Assembly (NCBI GenBank): GCA_905147135.1
Contig: LR990049.1
Coordinates: 3,365,428-3,429,427 of the forward strand
From: Blastobasis lacticolella
Lineage: Eukaryota > Arthropoda > Insecta > Lepidoptera > Blastobasidae
Reading direction: 5' to 3'
DNA: 64,000 nt
A model generated the notes under the pieces. That model saw only the letters and a program-made list of their open reading frames with translations, was not told the DNA's origin and did no database searches. Below, piece after piece: positions 11,771-22,370 of this stretch (position 1 is the stretch's first letter; each line of letters opens with the position of its first letter). A program made the translations under genes and the position numbers.

Positions 11771-12228
11771 ATAACCACAAGAAGAGCAGTGGGAGCAGCG
11801 GCAAGGATACCGGCCGGTACCACAAGAGCCGCGGAGACCGGTACCACAAGAGCCGCGGAGGGCGGTACAATTCCTACAGTTCTCACAAATCCAGTCACGG
11901 GTACCACCGGAAGAAAGGCAGCCAGTGGCTTAGCCACGGGCGACACTACACTGGGGGTGGCAGAAGATACCACTCCGAAGGTGGGAGACGACACTACTCT
12001 GAAGGTGGGAAACGACACTACTCCGAAGGTGGTAGGCGGGGCTCTGGCCACAGACAAGACGGCCCTGGCAAATTCGGTACCGATAGCTTTAACGGTCGCA
12101 AAGTAGGCATGGACGCGGGATCTGTGGTTGCAGGTTTCGTCAAAGAAGTGGCACCAGCAGTGATGGATACAATCTTTGACAGTGGCAAAATTATGTTATT
12201 GAAGAAACTGCCATTCATCGGGAAATGA
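11771..12228 (+). CDS. Duplicate terminal exon of gene A (3b)
   Basis: It follows ACTTTTTGCAG at 11760-11770 and is in phase 1, so it can replace the exon at 9760. The joined product would be 577 aa. It encodes the same His/Gly/Ser/Arg-rich segment with one extra DRYHKSRG unit, then RRYHSEGG, RRHYSEGG and KRHYSEGG octads and the conserved VMDTIFDSGKIMLLKKLPF end. There is no nearby signal-peptide exon, so it is either an alternative last exon of gene A or an orphan duplicate. The open frame is intact, which argues against complete neglect. Confidence 0.6.
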
Positions 12229-12469
12229 AAATGACTAGGTATAGTCATTGATTAGCGTTTACTGCAGGGCTCTTTTTGTTTAGTAACCTCCCCGTATGGT
12301 TTAATCGCTTATACCTTATGGGACTACAAAACATATATATTTATTTTTAAAGTTCTTTTTTTAAGTTTTTAATTTTTAGTTTAATTTTTTTATAAAAACA
12401 CAGTTTCCTAATGTAAAGGAATTTACTAGTAGGCCAGCTACTATTGACTGTATAAGTAATAATGATAGT

Positions 12470-12491
12470 AATATTATAAATTTATAATATT
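12470..12491. repeat. 22-bp perfect palindrome in the 3' flank of exon 3b
   Basis: AATATTATAAATTTATAATA plus TT. The same palindrome, followed by GGTACGTATTT, sits at the matching place downstream of a locus C terminal exon (28013-28034), and a near copy lies at 29133-29154. Confidence 0.85.
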
Positions 12492-13210
12492 GGTACGTAT
12501 TTAAAAATGAACCAGTAAGAAGAAGATGCGACTATAATTTTCCTATTTTTTAAATTAGTCTTCATAATAACGATGAATCGACAAAAGTCGACGAAAATAA
12601 TGTAACTGGTACTGGTTGTAATAGAAAATGATAGCATAAGGTTTAGTTTGGGTTTGATTTGGGCCCAGCTCTCACATGTGTGGGAGGCTCAAGGGTGTTG
12701 ATGTCATAAGCTACATCGTCTAATCGACTACCAAATAATACAGCTCATATAAACTAAAATGTATCTTTCATTTCATTAGAAAATATTACCATCGTTGATT
12801 TAATTAAGCATGTCACCTCTTTGCTTCAATAACGTGTTATCTCAAAAAATGCAATTTTACAGGAGAGCATTTTAAACTTTTAAAAACTTATTGTGTTTAA
12901 CATAAGGTTTATGCAAATAAAGGAAAACCAAATAATTCCAAACATTTAAGGAAAAAAATTACATTTCAAAAAAAGGGGGGACGAGATGTCACGTTTTTCC
13001 TGAAAATATGGTATATGATTAGTGTTTCAAACTGACTTGTCACGGTGTTCATGATATTACTTTTGATATGTTATTGAGTCATCTAACAAAACATCGTTGT
13101 TGTAATAAAAGCTTTAAAATTAAAGACTCATCTTTTTTGTTGAAAAAGACAAACAAATTGCAAAATATTATTTGAATAATTAGTCAAACTATGAATTAGT
13201 TGTTGGAAAG
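12492..13210. other. Unannotated AT-rich stretch
   Basis: No gene or repeat boundary recognised. Confidence 0.35.
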
Positions 13211-13213
13211 TGT

Positions 13214-13447
13214 TTAAAGTTCTAAAACAAAAATAAGTAAGCCGTTAGCTCTCGCATCTGACAGGGCGATGTTAGTCCAACGCTTCTGGGGTCTCATGCG
13301 AGGCGCTTTTCCCACGCAGCCCTGGGGTGTAGTACGCAGGACGTGACCAAACCAGCGAAGGCGAGCTTCTTCGATCTCACCTGCAACGTCTCTCAATGTA
13401 CTCGTTACGATCGAGTACGATCTAGCCGCGTAACGCCACACATCCAC
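13214..13447 (-). pseudogene. LINE ORF2 C-terminal fragment
   Basis: The readable core is EIEEARLRWFGHVLRT, then RPQKRWTNIALSDARANGL, the tail found after the reverse transcriptase in many insect LINEs. A plus-strand copy of the same tail (KRWIDIAESDARANGL) lies at about 41510-41646. Only the tail is present. Confidence 0.65.
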
Positions 13448-13514
13448 CGCAGTATTCTCATTTTATTGGCCTGGAATTTTAATTTTATTGGCGACAGTTT
13501 TAATTTTACAGGTA

Positions 13515-13682
13515 ATTACAGTAAAGCGAGTACCATCTGACCTCCGTGACCCTGCTACCAGGGGAACCTGACCAGATTGGATCATGGTTACAAATTCAGT
13601 TGCCTGAATTAGCAGGTTTCATCACGATGTTTTCCCTCACCGTAAGAGCATTGGCTAGTATTAAACTAGGGTACGTATTTGA
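13515..13682 (-). mobile_element. SINE family A fragment
   Basis: Plus-strand landmarks in reverse order: TGACCTCCGTGACCCTGC, CAGGGGAACCTGACC and TTTTCCCTCACCGTAAGAGC. The tRNA-like head is absent. Confidence 0.75.
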
Positions 13683-13689
13683 ATGTCGA

Positions 13690-13970
13690 AAATTAATAAA
13701 CCTAACATAAAATAACCTATGTTCGAAATACCTAAAATCTAAATATTTAATGTTTTAATATACCTAAGTAACTAACACCTACCTTCAAAACATCTGAGAT
13801 TAAAATACTAATTAGACTAAATGCCTAATGTTTAAAATATTTAAAGTTATAATACCAAAGATTTATATACCAACATTTAAAATACCAAATGGTCAAAATA
13901 CCTAAAATACCTAAAAACTTAAACATAATAATCTTTTGGTATAAAATTTGTTCTTGGTATAGAATCTATC
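13690..13970. repeat. Degenerate short-period repeat (AAATACCTAAA-like)
   Basis: Variants of AAAATACCTAA and its TATTTAATGTTT neighbours recur irregularly. It looks like an old decayed simple repeat. Confidence 0.5.
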
Positions 13971-14174
13971 GAAAACGTCATTAGGTCACAGAGGGGTTAG
14001 GTTGCGAGGAGCGAAGCGACGAGCGTGTTAGTTGTTATGAACCACCGCGCACGAGCCGAGCGAGCGAGGCGAGCGTGCCGCGGCATTAATATGCGTTATT
14101 CGCTTATAAATTGATTAAAATTCTTTCCAACTTCGAAGTACCCCCTCCCCTACTCCCCCCCTCCCCCCACCCTA

Positions 14175-14370
14175 CCTCATGGTCTCAAATGTGGGCTCGT
14201 CCGCCTCAATCAAGATGTGCAGATCTAACTCGTCCAGGAATGAGGCCAGTTCTCTACCCCGATGATTTTCTGAGATGCTACCCCACCACGTGCTCCAAGC
14301 ATTCACATCCCCTCCTATTACTAAGTGGGCTTCCCCTATGAGCTCCATTAAACCTAATGCTGTATATAAC
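14175..14370 (-). pseudogene. R1-type LINE endonuclease fragment
   Basis: Minus-strand reading gives GEAHLVIGGDVNAWSTWWG, then RGRELASFLDELDLHIL and ADEPTFETMR. These match the central catalytic region of the R1/Jockey-type apurinic endonuclease (the GxDxNAW motif). Flanking sequence is unrelated, so only this piece survives. Confidence 0.65.
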
Positions 14371-14399
14371 GGTAGAGCCGAATAAATACAATAAATAAG

Positions 14400-14764
14400 G
14401 CAGATGAGGTTAAGGGTTTAAGAGAGGTAGGGCATAGCGGGGTATCCCGTTCGAATTGGAGCTGCCCGACTGGGGAAGTACCTCCACCTTACAGAATACC
14501 GCAGCTAAACAATACTCTTTTAAATAGTATTGTGTTTCTGCCGGTGAGTAAGGTCTCCAGTGCTCCATGGGGTGGGGATTTGGGGAACCGTGGCTTTGGC
14601 AGTGGAGTGGCATTTGCCTATTTGCTGCCAGAGCAACGTGTTATAGAGGTGGGCAACGCATTGGCAATACTCTTGGTGTTGCTAATGTCTATAGGCAGTG
14701 GTGACCACTTTCCATCAGGTGGCCCGGTTGCCTGTTTGCCTACTGTATGACATAAAAAAAAAGG
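14400..14764 (+). mobile_element. LINE 3' end with poly(A)
   Basis: Ends GGCAGTGGTGACCACTTTCC, ATCAGGTGGCCCG and TTTGCCTACTGTATGACATA followed by nine A residues. The same terminus recurs at 15303-15378 (+) and, diverged, at 50878-50958 (-). Short open frames within it are not genes. Confidence 0.6.
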
Positions 14765-15198
14765 GTAGACAGAGAGAAGAGATACGCGGCAATACAGTGG
14801 CCTGCCGAACCCTTGAAATCCACGACTTCGAGTGGTTTAGCCAAGCAGGCGCACCCAGGCAGGCCGCCCTGGTACAGGGGAATCTACTGGGAAAGACAAC
14901 AAATTCGATAGCTAATCCGGGGATCGACTTTATTTACATAATGTTAGACTCGATGTTACTTATATATTCGGCGTCTCCGAGTAGGGTACACTAGGCAGTG
15001 TTTCAATTCAAACATAAGCGAGCGGCCACACAGAAAAGACGCAGACACGTCGCGGGCAGGGCACAGACGGGACGCGGACGAGACTTAAAACATACAGAAA
15101 AGACAGGGCACGGACGCGGCGGCGCGGCGTCGCGAGAGTAGGGCAGCGCTTTGTTATTTTCGATTTCGGTATTGGACCGTCCGATTTTGACACGGCAA

Positions 15199-15298
15199 CA
15201 TGTCTTCTTCCGAAGATGAACATGTATTAGCTTTATTGAATCTCGCTAAAATCCAGAGGGGTAGACGTTACTGGGTACATCCGGTATGGCTAAGTAAC
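15199..15298 (+). pseudogene. Harbinger transposase N-terminal exon fragment
   Basis: A short frame starting ATGTCTTCTTCC reads MSSSEDEHVLALLN, then RRYWVHPVW, the usual opening of HARBI1-like nucleases. It is followed directly by unrelated sequence and a LINE 3' tail. It is unrelated in detail to the Harbinger copy at 51.6-53.4 kb. Identification rests mainly on the RRYWVHP motif. Confidence 0.5.
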
Positions 15299-15302
15299 TA
15301 AG

Positions 15303-15378
15303 TAACTATAGGCAGTGGTGACCACTTTCATCAGGTGGCCCGCTTGCCTGTTTGCCTACCGTATGACATAAAAAAAAC
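15303..15378 (+). mobile_element. LINE 3' tail, second copy
   Basis: GGCAGTGGTGACCACTTTCA, GTTTGCCTACCGTATGACAT then an A run, as at 14695-14762. Confidence 0.6.
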
Positions 15379-15379
15379 C

Positions 15380-17100
15380 ACGAAATCGTACCAATCACAA
15401 TCTACATTTTCGCCTCAAAGTCAAACCTAACCCGACCGATGTCAAACTGAGATAAACCAGACTTAAACTAGGGCTGTAGCGGGTTTAACTTTATTACCAT
15501 AGTTAAACCAGGTTATAACCTTGAAACCAATTTTTGTATTAAGTAAACATAGTTTAAGCCGGGTTTAACTTTAAACTTGTTTAAATGACGTTTTGTTATA
15601 AGACTGCTAGAGTTTCACATTAGATATCTTTGAATTTTATAAGTCAACAATAAATGCCGATCACACTGAATAACTTCTGCTACGGCCTTATTTCAGGCAC
15701 GTTATATTGTAGCTGATCTCTTAGAGTCTACCTCATATGTTCCAGATCTTAGATTTTTATACGTCAACAGAAAATGCTGATTCGGCTGAAGTTGCAGTGC
15801 CCGCAAGGGTTCATAATGTTAATGTAACTTATGAAGCAATAAATAAATAAAGAAATAAACCTTTGCTACGGCGCCATTTCCATTTTTCTGATAGTTAGCT
15901 AGTCTATTATGGTAATTATAGAAATTTGTACTATTTTATAAATTGCTAAATAAAATAAATAATAATAAAGAAATAAACATATTTTATAATTCGGTTAGTT
16001 TAATTGCATTTATATATTATAAAAACATATATATAAATAAAAACACTTAAACATACAAATGCGAACTGAATAAAAAGCTTGTAAAATTACATCAAACTTC
16101 TTAAACTGGGGGCCTTATAAGGTTGTCCGCCCCGGGCCTCTGATGGACTTAGTCCGGTACTGCCGGCGTCGCGCCAACAAAGTGTTGCCAATGTAGGCTA
16201 TTTATCGCCATTTGGGGTATTCGAGATTAAAATTGGCGACGAAAAAATTGTAATGGCGAATTGTTTAGGCTATCTCAGGCTTTGGGCCAAGGTACATAAA
16301 TAAACATAAACTTAAGAGAGAAAACCCGACGGTTTCGCGGATGATTGTGGGTTCCAAGTACATTTACCTACTACTGCTCTTGCTTACACTAGCACCCATA
16401 GAGATATACATCTTGATGCGGTTGAACGAACAAATAACTCTGACGGTTACCGTAGTCAATAAAACAGCGCCGTCTACAGTGCCACAAAAATGTCTGACCG
16501 GGTGACAGCATTGCTGTTGTTGGCATTGACATTACATTTCAAAACGGCAACACTTAGTTCCGGTTTTGGCCACCGGATCGAATAGGTTTGTCAACAATCT
16601 TGTCAAGCCGCCATATATAACATTGTCAACGCGTACAAGAATTTGTATGGACAGTGGTAACTATTCCAATAGCTATGTGTAATACGTCGTTGGATAGCTA
16701 TTTTCAAGCTGAACAAAAGTAACAAAAGTAACAAATGCCGCTTGTTCCAAATATTAGTCCGTTCCGGTTTATGCTATACTAAACATATTACAGTAATAAG
16801 TATTTTTTTTCTGTTCTACCCACATTTAATGGTCAGAACTAAATCCACGGTGTTATACCGCCAGTGCAAAGTCACATCGTGCGCATGCATGTAAGACGGC
16901 CAAATAAAAAACAATCAGATAGAGTTCATTGAATTTGATTGAAGATACCAACTAATTATGGCCGTTTAATAATTTTGCAATAAACACTGAAATATTTATT
17001 GCAAATTCTAAAAACATAAGTTTTACAAATAATACATGATGTTTGTTATACTTTACGGAAAAAGATACTCCATTGTTGTTTTTGGTTGCTGCTTATCGGA
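15380..17100. other. Diffuse repeat debris, no gene
   Basis: CTAGGGCTGTAGCGGGTTTAA with several GGTTTAAC motifs near 15467-15600 resembles a hAT-type subterminal region. A block near 16480-16620 (CAGCGCCGTC to CGGTTTTGGCCACCGG) is the reverse of blocks near 27535 and 56163. No coding sequence is recognised. Confidence 0.35.
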
Positions 17101-17102
17101 AT

Positions 17103-17774
17103 TGCGTACGAATTAGAGGCAGCCTCAGGTTGAAGCACGCACGGGTCGCCCATTTGCTCAAATTCGTACGTGGCTTGCGCGCAGCTCTCGGCGCACCACG
17201 AGAGCCGCCGATTGTCGGTTTTCTGTCCATGCTCAAAGGTGCCTCGGCGTGCGTGCCTCGCACGTTTGAACGTAACTACGAATGCGCGCGTATTGTTTAT
17301 TGACACTTGACAACTTTAATATTTTCATGTCAATTAAACTGTTGGTCTTCCTTATAAATAAATAAAATAAAATAAGTAAAATAAATAAAACAAATAAAAT
17401 AAATAAAATAAATAAAATAAATAAAATAAATAAAATAAATAAAATAAATAAAATAAATAAAATAAATAAAATAAATAAAATAAATAAAATAAATAAATAA
17501 ATAATAATAAAATAAATAAATAAATTATTTGGAAAACTTCTATACTAAACAACATGGTGAGAAGAAAAAAGCGTTATGGGATCGACAAAAACTAAAATTA
17601 TTTTAACAATCCCATCAATTATGATAAAAGCAGCATCAGCATTTTATTTCTGCCGCGAGCACGTTGCCTCAACGAACAAACAAATGCGCAGCTGAGCAGC
17701 CTCACCACGCGCGGTGAGCATCTCGCCGCGCACGGCGAGCATGCCTCGGGCTGAGCCGCTCTAATTCGTACGCA
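17103..17774. mobile_element. Non-autonomous TIR element carrying a microsatellite
   Basis: TGCGTACGAATTAGAG at 17103-17118 is matched in reverse complement at 17759-17774, and similarity continues inwards (GCCTCAGG versus GCCTCGGG). The interior holds a 9-bp microsatellite and GC-rich inverted segments. I see no clear target duplication or transposase. Confidence 0.6.
17355..17525. repeat. Microsatellite, 9-bp unit ATAAATAAA
   Basis: Near-perfect array. The long frame of repeated Leu-Phe-Tyr on the minus strand is an artefact of it. Confidence 0.9.
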
Positions 17775-17779
17775 CCTTT

Positions 17780-18800
17780 AGATTGTAAAGTAACGACCAT
17801 TCGTAGACATGTCCGAGACGTCACTAAGACGACATTGGAGCTCTATTGCAGTTTTAGCTCTAATGAAGTGGTCTCATTGCCTTTGTACAATGAACCGGTC
17901 CATATATAGAAGTCTTTGCTGGCAGCACTATATTACTTTAAAACTCAAATATAATATTCCTATCTGTAAACAAACTGATACTTCAGCCAGACATTGTTTT
18001 TTTTATGTTTAAGTTTTCATGTGATATTACAGTGATATTTCCAGTATTCTACTATGTGGGACGTTTATTTTCGAAATAAGTACAAAAACATAAAAGCGGC
18101 ACGAAAACAGTAATATTTTGAGTTTATCAAGCATGTATGGCCGAGTTTAGAGCAGGTAAGTTGCTGTTTGATTTGGAAGATGTACAGCAAAGATTGTAAC
18201 GGTACGTAACATGTATTCAGATAGATTTTAAAAATATTGAAAGAAATGTGATCTTTTGGAAATCATTTGAATTTAAGTGCAATTAATGTATTTTGTAGTA
18301 CTTATTGTTTACATTTATTTGAGGTTACAAAATTAACCGAAAAATATTATGGTAGCTTCATGCTTTGTTCGTCTTGTATTTTTGATATTTGTTGTTTGAC
18401 AGTATCTAGATCTATATCCAGGCACAGTGCAGTGTACCTAAGGCTATTCGGTGCTGGTGAAATGAAACCCTGCTGACCCTCGGTCAGCTCGGGCAGGTCA
18501 GAGAAACTTGAGAAATCTATTTTTAATTTCGGAAATCGTAGTAAATCATTATCACTGGCTGGTCAAACAGTGACACAGAGAGACAGAACATTGCTAAGAG
18601 ATTGACATTACAACGTTATCAGTGTTACGGTTAATAAATTAATAAGGATATATACAAGAATATTATTTCTATATCCAACACTTCCCTTAAACTTATTATT
18701 TCAGCAATTTATCTATATTGTGACAGTTGAAGTAGGTACTCAGTTTGACATTAGGATTGTTCAGACATTGATTAAAACAGTCATGTATCTAATAAAACTC
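17780..18800. other. Unannotated stretch before the CR1-type LINE
   Basis: Part of it may be the 5' region of the LINE that follows. No gene recognised. Confidence 0.3.
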
Positions 18801-18831
18801 CCATTTGTTCCATTTGCTTCGAGTTGACATT

Positions 18832-19503
18832 ATGACAATTTTGCTTTCCCTATATGTTACCTATCTATGGTCAATAATTATTTTCTATTATGTAGTGGGT
18901 TTATTCCACTGTAGGGTGGGTAGGGTCTGTGTGCAGACACAGAGAACTCTAGTTTTTTCAGATCGAATAGGTAAAAATATGGGCGTGTTACTAAACGACT
19001 GTACGAATTCTAAAGTAATCAATTATTGCATGCCTGATTTGTCGTACAGCGGTATTATCCAAAAAGTCTTACAACACTCAGAACACATAGATCAAAATGT
19101 AAATATAATAATTTTAATAAGTAATAGCCTTAAAGTACGAAAATATGATATAGTCAAGGGTTTTGAAGCGTTGCAAGGATTATCTGCAGGAAAAATTGTA
19201 TTATGCGCATTTCCCTTCATAAAAAATGTTTATGATACTGAAAATGACCGTATTCACATGTTGAATACTTTGATGTATAATTTGACTTGCAGTCAGAAAG
19301 ACGCATTTACCTTTTTTGACTGTAATAAATTTACAGATAAAGTAGTTTTAACAGAAGATACTATGTATCTTCGACGTAGGTACAAAGTCAAACTGGCTAC
19401 AATGTTAGCGTACCATATTAATTTATTGATTTCTCCTACCGTAGGTAGATATGACCAGAGTGCCGATTTGTTAATAAACAAAAAGGGTCACTCTTTAAAC
19501 TAG
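18832..19503 (+). CDS. LINE ORF1 C-terminal part, SGNH/esterase-like
   Basis: The frame opens upstream of the first ATG (18832). After a hydrophobic start it reads TLVFSDRIGKNMGVLLND (a GDS-like block with SD), NVNIIILISNS, KIVLCAFPFIKN and YLRRRYKVKLATMLAYHI. That pattern resembles the SGNH-hydrolase-like domain of CR1/L2 ORF1 proteins. The usual zinc-binding N-terminal part is not seen, so the ORF is likely 5'-truncated. ORF2 follows 60 nt later in another frame. Family assignment is by pattern, not by search. Confidence 0.55.
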   Translation: MTILLSLYVTYLWSIIIFYYVVGLFHCRVGRVCVQTQRTLVFSDRIGKNMGVLLNDCTNSKVINYCMPDLSYSGIIQKVLQHSEHIDQNVNIIILISNSLKVRKYDIVKGFEALQGLSAGKIVLCAFPFIKNVYDTENDRIHMLNTLMYNLTCSQKDAFTFFDCNKFTDKVVLTEDTMYLRRRYKVKLATMLAYHINLLISPTVGRYDQSADLLINKKGHSLN

Positions 19504-19565
19504 TATGTAAGACAAAGGAGCCGTCCTGTATCATATCAGCAGCATATAACAGTCCACTGTTAGAC

Positions 19566-22370
19566 TTGAACAGTAAATCTTTTGATATTGTTCAGAATAT
19601 ACAGGACTGCTCTGGCATAAAGTCATTAGTAAATAGTGGTAATAAGCTTTTGGATGTACGTAAAGTAAAATGTTATAATAATAAACAAAATTGTATAGTT
19701 AACTTAGTACATCAAAATATCCAAGGCATGACGAATAAAGAATTGGAAGTTGAGCTATTCATGAACGGTGAGAATGTTGATATTTTTTGCATTACTGAAC
19801 ATTGGTTAAAAGATCACCAGCTCATATTTGGCTTTAACAACCATAAACTTGCAAGTTCGTTCACAAGAGGGCAGGCAATTCATGGAGGTTCCCTAATACT
19901 TGCTCGTAATTGCCTAAAATGCAAGGAACGCACTGATATTGTCAAGCTGTCTGTTGAACGATCTGCTGAAATTGCCTGTATAGAACTTGAGCGACTTATT
20001 GTAATGAGCGTATACAGACCTCCGGCTTCATCATTTGATTTGTTCGAGAAAATTATGGATGAAGCCCTTATTAAAGTTAGCAATTGTAATAAAAATATTG
20101 TTGTTTGTGGAGATTTTAATATAGATTTATTAGACGTATCTTGTAAATATACCGGTAGGCTAATATCATTATTTAAGTGTCATAATTTAATCAACTTATT
20201 TTTAGAGCCTACTAGAATAACAAGTACTACATCAACTTGTGTAGACAACATTTTTTGTGATATCCAGGCATGTAGCCAGTCTGTAATAAACAAATTACAA
20301 TCCGATCATTGTGGTCAATTAGCTGTGTTTAATGTTAATATGAGGAAAGAAACAAAAAATACTATTAAATTTGTACCAATTAACAACAACCGTCTAAACA
20401 GTTTTAGAAATAACATTATAGAGAAATCATCTAATTTAAAGTATTTTGATGATACAAATGAATATTATAATTCAGTTTTACTCATGACAAAAACTGAAAG
20501 TAATAGTATATTCAAACCAAAGGTGAAGGCAGTAAACAGCAAACTTATGTTTAGCGATTGGGCGACAGCAGGAATACATAAGAGTAGAAATAAATTATAT
20601 GAGCTCTATGCAGAACGGGCGTATAATAATAGCGTAGAATTTGCTGAGTATGTTAAACATTATTCGAAGTTATTTAAACGCGTTTGTGCTACAGCTAAAT
20701 CGAATTTCGTTAAACACAAACTAAAAAATAGCACAGATGTAGTAAAATCCACATGGCAGATAATAAATAGTGAAACTGGAAAAGTAACAAATCGCGATAC
20801 TAAGTACAGTTTAAAGATAAATGATAATGTTGTTACCAAAAACTCTGAAGTTGCGGAGGCATTCAATAAATTTTTTACAGACATTCCAGTGTCAACTACG
20901 AAATCCTTAAATTCGTCTCCTGCTGTCGCTGAATCCTTGTTAAAACAAAATGTACCCGAGAGTGTCATCGATTTTAAGTTCGAGCATGCAACACCTCAAG
21001 ATATAGTTAAGGCTTTTAAAACTATAAAAATGAAAGCAACTGCCGACATTGATGGTATGTCAGTAAAAATTATTAGCTCTGTAATTGATGTTATTGCTGT
21101 CCACTTAGCGAATATATTTAATAATTGTGTTGATAATGGTGAATTTCCTGACCTGATGAAGCACAGTAAAGTTATTCCATTGTTGAAAACTGGTAATACA
21201 ACGGATCCTACAAATTTTAGACCAGTTTCAATTTTACCGGCTCTAAGTAAAATATTTGAGAAAATCATATTAAATCAACTAAAAGCTCATTTTTATGGAG
21301 GTAACCTATTGCATCATAAACAATTCGGTTTTACTCGCGGTCGTTCAACAGCTGATGCAGGTGTTGAACTTATTAAACATATCTTTGGGGCCTGGGAGGA
21401 ATCCCGTGATGCCTTGGGGGTTTTCTGTGATTTATCCAAAGCCTTTGATTGCGTTAATCATGATATTTTGGTCATTAAATTACAACATTATGGAATAAAA
21501 GACTTGGCCCTAAACTTGCTAAATTCATACTTGAGTCATAGAATTCAAAAAGTTGATGTAAACGGAGAGAGATCTATGGGGTCTGTTGTCTCTATGGGTG
21601 TCCCCCAGGGATCTATTTTGGGCCCGTTTTTGTTTCTTGTTTATGTAAATGACTTACCGTACTTTGTAAAAGATACCCATGAAATTGTCTTGTTCGCGGA
21701 CGATACATCTTTAGTGTTTAAAGCAAAAAGACAACAATTAACATATGAAGACGTGAACAAGGCTATTGCAGAAGTGGTAAACTGGTTTACGGTTAATAAT
21801 TTATTACTGAATGGCAAGAAAACAAAATGTATAAAATTCTCTTTGCCAAATGTTAGATCAGTGCCCACTAATGTACAAATAAAAGGCGAAAATTTGAATC
21901 TTGTTGATTCTACAGTATTTTTAGGCTTTACTCTGGATAATAAATTGCAATGGGGTCCTCACATTGATAAATTGGCGAAACGGCTAAGTTCTGCAGCATA
22001 TGCTGTAAAGAAAATACGGGGTATTTCTGACGAGGCTACAGCAAGATTAGTTTACTTTAGTTATTTCCACAGTATTATGGCCTATGGCATACTGCTGTGG
22101 GGACACGCTGCCGACTGGCACAATGTATTTGTATTGCAGAAAAGGGCTATTCGCGCGATTTATCAATTGAGACCTAGAACTTCACTAAGAGATAAATTCA
22201 GGAATATTGATATAATGACAATGCCGTCACAATATATATATGAGAACTTAATGTATGTTCATAAAAATTTACACTTATTTAAGAAGAATAGTGATGTTCA
22301 TAATATTAATACGAGAAATAAAGATAAGCTTGTTGCTGGTGCTTGTCGTCTAGCCAAAGTCCACAAATAA
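19566..22370 (+). CDS. LINE ORF2: endonuclease and reverse transcriptase (934 aa)
   Basis: APE-type endonuclease motifs appear in order: HQNIQG, TEHWL, SVYRPP, VCGDFNIDLLD and SDHCGQ. The RT has NFRPVSILPALSKIFEK, HHKQFGFTRGRSTADA, DLSKAFDCVNHDIL, GVPQGSILGPFLFLVYVNDL and the catalytic FADD box. The C-terminal tail reads KLQWGPHIDKLAKRL and beyond. The frame lacks an ATG before the endonuclease start, so the 5' end may be slightly broken or use a non-AUG or coupled start. A TAA at 22368-22370 stops it, but the same frame continues to 22525 with FMGQCVRFYNKVP, the normal end of this family. One nonsense change therefore truncates an otherwise open ORF2. Confidence 0.85.
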   Translation: MNSKSFDIVQNIQDCSGIKSLVNSGNKLLDVRKVKCYNNKQNCIVNLVHQNIQGMTNKELEVELFMNGENVDIFCITEHWLKDHQLIFGFNNHKLASSFTRGQAIHGGSLILARNCLKCKERTDIVKLSVERSAEIACIELERLIVMSVYRPPASSFDLFEKIMDEALIKVSNCNKNIVVCGDFNIDLLDVSCKYTGRLISLFKCHNLINLFLEPTRITSTTSTCVDNIFCDIQACSQSVINKLQSDHCGQLAVFNVNMRKETKNTIKFVPINNNRLNSFRNNIIEKSSNLKYFDDTNEYYNSVLLMTKTESNSIFKPKVKAVNSKLMFSDWATAGIHKSRNKLYELYAERAYNNSVEFAEYVKHYSKLFKRVCATAKSNFVKHKLKNSTDVVKSTWQIINSETGKVTNRDTKYSLKINDNVVTKNSEVAEAFNKFFTDIPVSTTKSLNSSPAVAESLLKQNVPESVIDFKFEHATPQDIVKAFKTIKMKATADIDGMSVKIISSVIDVIAVHLANIFNNCVDNGEFPDLMKHSKVIPLLKTGNTTDPTNFRPVSILPALSKIFEKIILNQLKAHFYGGNLLHHKQFGFTRGRSTADAGVELIKHIFGAWEESRDALGVFCDLSKAFDCVNHDILVIKLQHYGIKDLALNLLNSYLSHRIQKVDVNGERSMGSVVSMGVPQGSILGPFLFLVYVNDLPYFVKDTHEIVLFADDTSLVFKAKRQQLTYEDVNKAIAEVVNWFTVNNLLLNGKKTKCIKFSLPNVRSVPTNVQIKGENLNLVDSTVFLGFTLDNKLQWGPHIDKLAKRLSSAAYAVKKIRGISDEATARLVYFSYFHSIMAYGILLWGHAADWHNVFVLQKRAIRAIYQLRPRTSLRDKFRNIDIMTMPSQYIYENLMYVHKNLHLFKKNSDVHNINTRNKDKLVAGACRLAKVHK

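Larger units (their letters stand above)
9589..12360 (+). repeat. Tandem duplication of the terminal-exon unit
   Basis: The segment beginning AATTTTAAAAGATAGGTG at 9589 (intron end, terminal exon, 3' flank) starts again at about 10328. The second unit is interrupted by a 1.27-kb insertion after AAACGCT at 10466 and resumes at about 11737 with ATGTTTAGAAGGGATCAC. Exons and flanks are nearly identical, so the duplication is recent relative to the A/B split. Confidence 0.8.

Noticed and set aside
17352..17555. 67-codon Leu-Phe-Tyr frame
   Set aside because: Microsatellite artefact.
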